From the NCBI GenBank assembly GCA_004347695.1, contig SLTK01000012.1, forward strand, positions 1 to 64,000: DNA of 64,000 nucleotides. The letters run 5' to 3'. Shown one piece after another: positions 62,028 through 64,000 of this stretch (position 1 is the stretch's first letter; each line of letters opens with the position of its first letter). The DNA comes from Chloroflexota bacterium. Its GTDB lineage: Bacteria > Chloroflexota > Anaerolineae > Anaerolineales > Anaerolineaceae. The position numbers and the translations under genes were made by a program. Under the pieces are notes generated by a model. That model saw nothing but the letters and a program-made list of their open reading frames with translations. It had not been told where the DNA came from and searched no databases.

Positions 62028-62483
62028 CTAAGACTCCGATAAGGTTGAAATGGGCTTGCGGCAGTTCGGACAGGTGCCGAAAAATTGCAGCCAATGTTCG
62101 TTGATGGCAAAACCGGTGTCGCTGGCGACCTTGCCGGTCAGCGGGTCAAGATCATCCCCGGCAAAGGTTTGCACCAGCCCGCAGGTGGTGCACAGCAGCA
62201 AGTGCTGGTGACCGTCAGCGGTGCGCAGGTAGCGGTGGCAACCGTCAGGGAGATGCACCCGCTCGATAAGGCCTAATTCTTCCAGCTTTTCGAGGGTGCG
62301 ATACACGGTGACCAGCCCCAGGCCAGGGTGTTCGGTGCGGCCAAGGTCGTAGACTTCTATCGGCCCGAGCGCGCGGGATGTGCCGACCATCAGTTCGACA
62401 ATGGCGCGCCGGGGAGCGGTCACCCGGCAGCCGGCGGACTGTAGCAGGTCAAGCCAGCGAGAGACAGTTATGGTTGGGGTCAT
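62028..62483 (-). CDS. Fur family regulator, probably Zur
   Basis: A 151-residue Fur-family repressor. The winged helix spans about 10-85 (TAPRRAIVELM, VTVYRTLEKLEELGLI). HHLLLCTTCG-type sites appear as GHQHLLLCTTCG, with a second CxxC in GTCPNCRK. Position at the head of a metal transporter operon suggests it senses zinc. It has a palindromic box (62497-62515) directly upstream and probably represses its own operon. Confidence 0.9.
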   Translation of the reverse strand: MTPTITVSRWLDLLQSAGCRVTAPRRAIVELMVGTSRALGPIEVYDLGRTEHPGLGLVTVYRTLEKLEELGLIERVHLPDGCHRYLRTADGHQHLLLCTTCGLVQTFAGDDLDPLTGKVASDTGFAINEHWLQFFGTCPNCRKPISTLSES

Positions 62484-62496
62484 AAGTTCTATTGTA

Positions 62497-62515
62497 ATTG
62501 AAAATCATTTTCAAT
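62497..62515 (-). promoter_or_regulatory. Fur/Zur-type operator
   Basis: ATTGAAAAT C ATTTTCAAT is a perfect 9-1-9 palindrome about 14 bases upstream of the regulator start. It is flanked by TTGTA and TACAA, which extend the dyad with a one-base offset. Confidence 0.8.
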
Positions 62516-62519
62516 ACAA

Positions 62520-63074
62520 GGGTTACGCTTGTTATGTTGCCCATACTCGCAGAGCACCCTTCGGGTGGAGCACGCTGCGCGTGAGTGAAGCGAAACATCT
62601 CGAATCGACTGGCAGGTAGACCCTTCACTTCGTTCACCCACAGGGTGCCCTGCTGGCAGGGTGACAAACTAACGGGCAGGGTGACATCGTTCAGATGTGG
62701 CAGCCCTCCTGTGGAATGATTTTCGAACACCTGCGGTGAGGAGCTATTTTATTTAAACCCATCTGATCCCTGAGCCTGGCGCACCAATATAGCACCTGGA
62801 ATAAGCCAATGAAATGATGCCTGAGTTCATGAATATTTCTGTACATCATTAGGAGTGATTCTTGTTTTCGCAGGTTCGAGTCCTTGAGCTATTTGCACAC
62901 CGTTGTGCGACAAAGGGCTATTTGGTTACCCGGGGCCGGGCCAATCGAAATTGCCATCTGCTTAGTTCCCGGCGCTAATTGTTGACCTTGCAAATTAACA
63001 ATTCGTCCGCTAAAATAAATTAATTCGATTGTTTACCAATCCGATCTTTATTCAATCCGTTAAAAGGAGTCGCA
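62520..63074. other. Gene-free interval with repeats
   Basis: It holds hairpin copy 3 of the CTCACAG family (62546-62588), a CCCTTCACTTCGTTCACCC...GGGTGACA block (62618-62690), and a CAGGTTCGAGTC motif (62871) with a relative at 63444. No gene seen. Confidence 0.5.
62546..62588. repeat. CTCACAG hairpin repeat, copy 3
   Basis: ACTCGCAGAGCACCC pairs with GGGTGGAGCACGCTGCGCGTGAGT with mismatches. Related to 20862-20906 and 53363-53406. Confidence 0.5.
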
Positions 63075-63281
63075 ATGGCAGTCTCAAAAATTGTTACCCT
63101 AAAAGCCTCTTCTCCACTCAGCTTCGATGAAGCCATTAAAGCCGGGGTTGCCCGCGCCCACAAAACTCTCAAACATGTCACCGGCGCCTGGGTCAAAAAT
63201 CAAGAAGTCTTGATTGACGATGGCGGTCGAATCACCGAGTACCGGGTTGAGATGAAGGTCACCTTTATTCTCGAAGACTGA
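63075..63281 (+). CDS. Dodecin family flavin-binding protein
   Basis: A 68-residue protein with the dodecin pattern (KIVTLKASSPLSFDEAIKAG, ARAHKTLKHVTGAWVKNQEV and the YRVEMKVTFIL end). Dodecins form hollow 12-mers that store flavin or coenzyme A. AAAAGGAG precedes the ATG. It stands alone. Confidence 0.93.
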   Translation: MAVSKIVTLKASSPLSFDEAIKAGVARAHKTLKHVTGAWVKNQEVLIDDGGRITEYRVEMKVTFILED

Positions 63282-63630
63282 TTCTATTTTTTCGGCAAAT
63301 TTGATTGGCGGCTGCTAAATTTGCCCCTCCAAGAGAATTGAACCTTTTACCAACAGGTCTCAATCGAATTTCCTGTTCCAATACTCAATTGCTCGCCTAT
63401 TAACTCAAAAATGGATGTCTGAAGGAGATTAATTAAGTTCCGCCAGGTTCGAGTCTTTGCAGTGGTAGCATACCATCATGCGATGACCAGCCTGCTCCCT
63501 GAGCCTGTCGAAGGGGCAGGTGATGGATATGACTTCGATAGTTAGAGATCTGTCGTTCGCAAACCTACTCTGACTGGCATCGCCCGGGAAAACCATTTGC
63601 TTCGGCGAGCTCTCTTTGACAATTCCCCTC
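63282..63630. other. Intergenic interval
   Basis: No gene seen. It contains a CTGAGCCTGTCGAAGGGGC dispersed block near 63500 (also near 3430) and the CAGGTTCGAGTC relative at 63444. Confidence 0.4.
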
Positions 63631-63686
63631 TTGACTATCTGTTTGATTTAGCCTATACTTAAACCGGTTTACTAAACCGGTTTAAG
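63631..63686 (+). promoter_or_regulatory. Promoter with LacI-like operator
   Basis: The -35 is TTGACT (63631-63636), the spacer is 17 bases and the -10 is TATACT (63654-63659). A 29-base dyad at 63658-63686 contains two AAACCGGTTT palindromes with 13 bases between their starts. The operator overlaps the transcription start, which is typical of LacI/GalR control of sugar transporters. Confidence 0.8.
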
Positions 63687-63719
63687 TCAAATCTCTCACC
63701 CACCTGTAAGGAGAATATT

Positions 63720-64000
63720 ATGAAAATCCCCAAGTTACTCCCGCTGCTTGTTGTCTTTGCCATGCTGGCGGGCGTTCTCGCTGCCTGCGCGCCTTCGGCC
63801 ACCCCGACGGCCGCGCCGGTCGAGCCAACTGCAGTTTCTGAAGCCACACAAGCTCCGCCCGCAGAACAACCAACCGTTGTCCCGCCTGCCGAGCCCGTTA
63901 AGCTCACTTTCTGGTTTAACTGGGAAGGCACCAATGCCGACGTGATGAAGGATCTGGTCAACCGCTTCAACGAACAAAATCCTGATATCGTTGTCGAGCC
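63720..64000 (+). CDS. Sugar ABC transporter binding lipoprotein, 5' part
   Basis: The first 93 residues are present; the gene runs off the window. The lipobox is GVLAACAPS, followed by a Pro/Ala/Thr-rich linker. Then comes LTFWFNWEGTNADVMKDLVNRFNEQNP, typical of family 1 extracellular solute-binding proteins for sugars. AAGGAG precedes the ATG. The promoter carries a LacI-like operator, so it is probably induced by its sugar. The rest of the transporter should follow. Confidence 0.88.
   Translation, partial: MKIPKLLPLLVVFAMLAGVLAACAPSATPTAAPVEPTAVSEATQAPPAEQPTVVPPAEPVKLTFWFNWEGTNADVMKDLVNRFNEQNPDIVVE

Noticed and set aside
62871..62911. Possible tRNA (GGTTCGAGTCC resembles a T-arm)
   Set aside because: The T-stem pairs over three bases only, and no acceptor, D or anticodon arm can be drawn around it.
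1..64000. CRISPR array
   Set aside because: The only tandem repeat (20733-20835) has units of 14-15 bases without unique spacers, and no cas gene is present.

Overview
The window looks like a chromosomal piece of a member of the Chloroflexota, probably Anaerolineae-like. This is inferred, not proven. The grounds are an archaeal-type aspartyl-tRNA synthetase, RNase J, a stand-alone B12-binding methylmalonyl-CoA mutase subunit next to its G-protein chaperone, secreted proteins with the 'VQYF..AR' repeat often seen in Chloroflexota, and intergenic space full of decayed dispersed repeats. Most housekeeping DNA is moderately GC-rich. Three stretches look visibly more AT-rich: about 0-2.4 kb, 26.5-35 kb and 54.8-59 kb. 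These carry the accessory genes. I see no rRNA, tRNA or CRISPR array.

Layout. 0-3.7 kb: degraded accessory DNA (an ADP-ribosylglycohydrolase remnant, a DUF3800 gene, an IS21-like end, dispersed repeats). 3.8-15.7 kb: core genes (mutase B12 subunit and MeaB, AspRS, PRPP synthetase, MutM, a universal-stress and chromate-transporter pair, NifU and cyclic-nucleotide-domain pair, MFS, OsmC, MoaD-like). 15.7-18.8 kb: a cobalamin ABC transporter behind a cobalamin riboswitch with a terminator. 19.2-25.8 kb: ModA, an acetyltransferase, a hydrolase, a ClC channel and RNase J, the last two converging on a perfect 24-bp-arm hairpin. 26-35.2 kb: an array of secreted and lipoprotein genes with an ECF sigma factor, its membrane partner and a LuxR-type regulator. 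35.3-38.8 kb: the miaB-M23-SDR-aac(3) operon. 39-53 kb: a YcaQ-like glycosylase, MFS, DnaE, PfkA, a calcium-type P-ATPase and GlgC. 54.8-59 kb: a divergent island with a bacterial ubiquitin-like conjugation module. 59.4-62.5 kb: a Zur/Fur-controlled zinc or manganese ABC transporter. 63-64 kb: dodecin, then the start of a sugar-binding lipoprotein behind a LacI-like operator.

Two regions stand out. In the 54.8-59 kb island, a single-domain ubiquitin-like protein with an internal C-terminal Gly-Gly, an E2-like protein with no cysteine at all, and a JAB-E1 fusion form a tightly overlapped operon. It diverges from an operon for a sigma-like protein, an unknown protein and an ImmA/IrrE peptidase, across a nested dyad symmetry centred at 56790. 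In the 26-35 kb array, copies of the 3' end of the neighbouring aac(3) gene (last codons, stop codon and flank) recur in direct orientation between groups of secreted-protein genes, as if the groups were cassettes built onto that gene end. A GTTAC-N16-CGGTATT element precedes the ECF sigma gene and two of the secreted-protein genes, which suggests a self-regulated sigma regulon inside the array.
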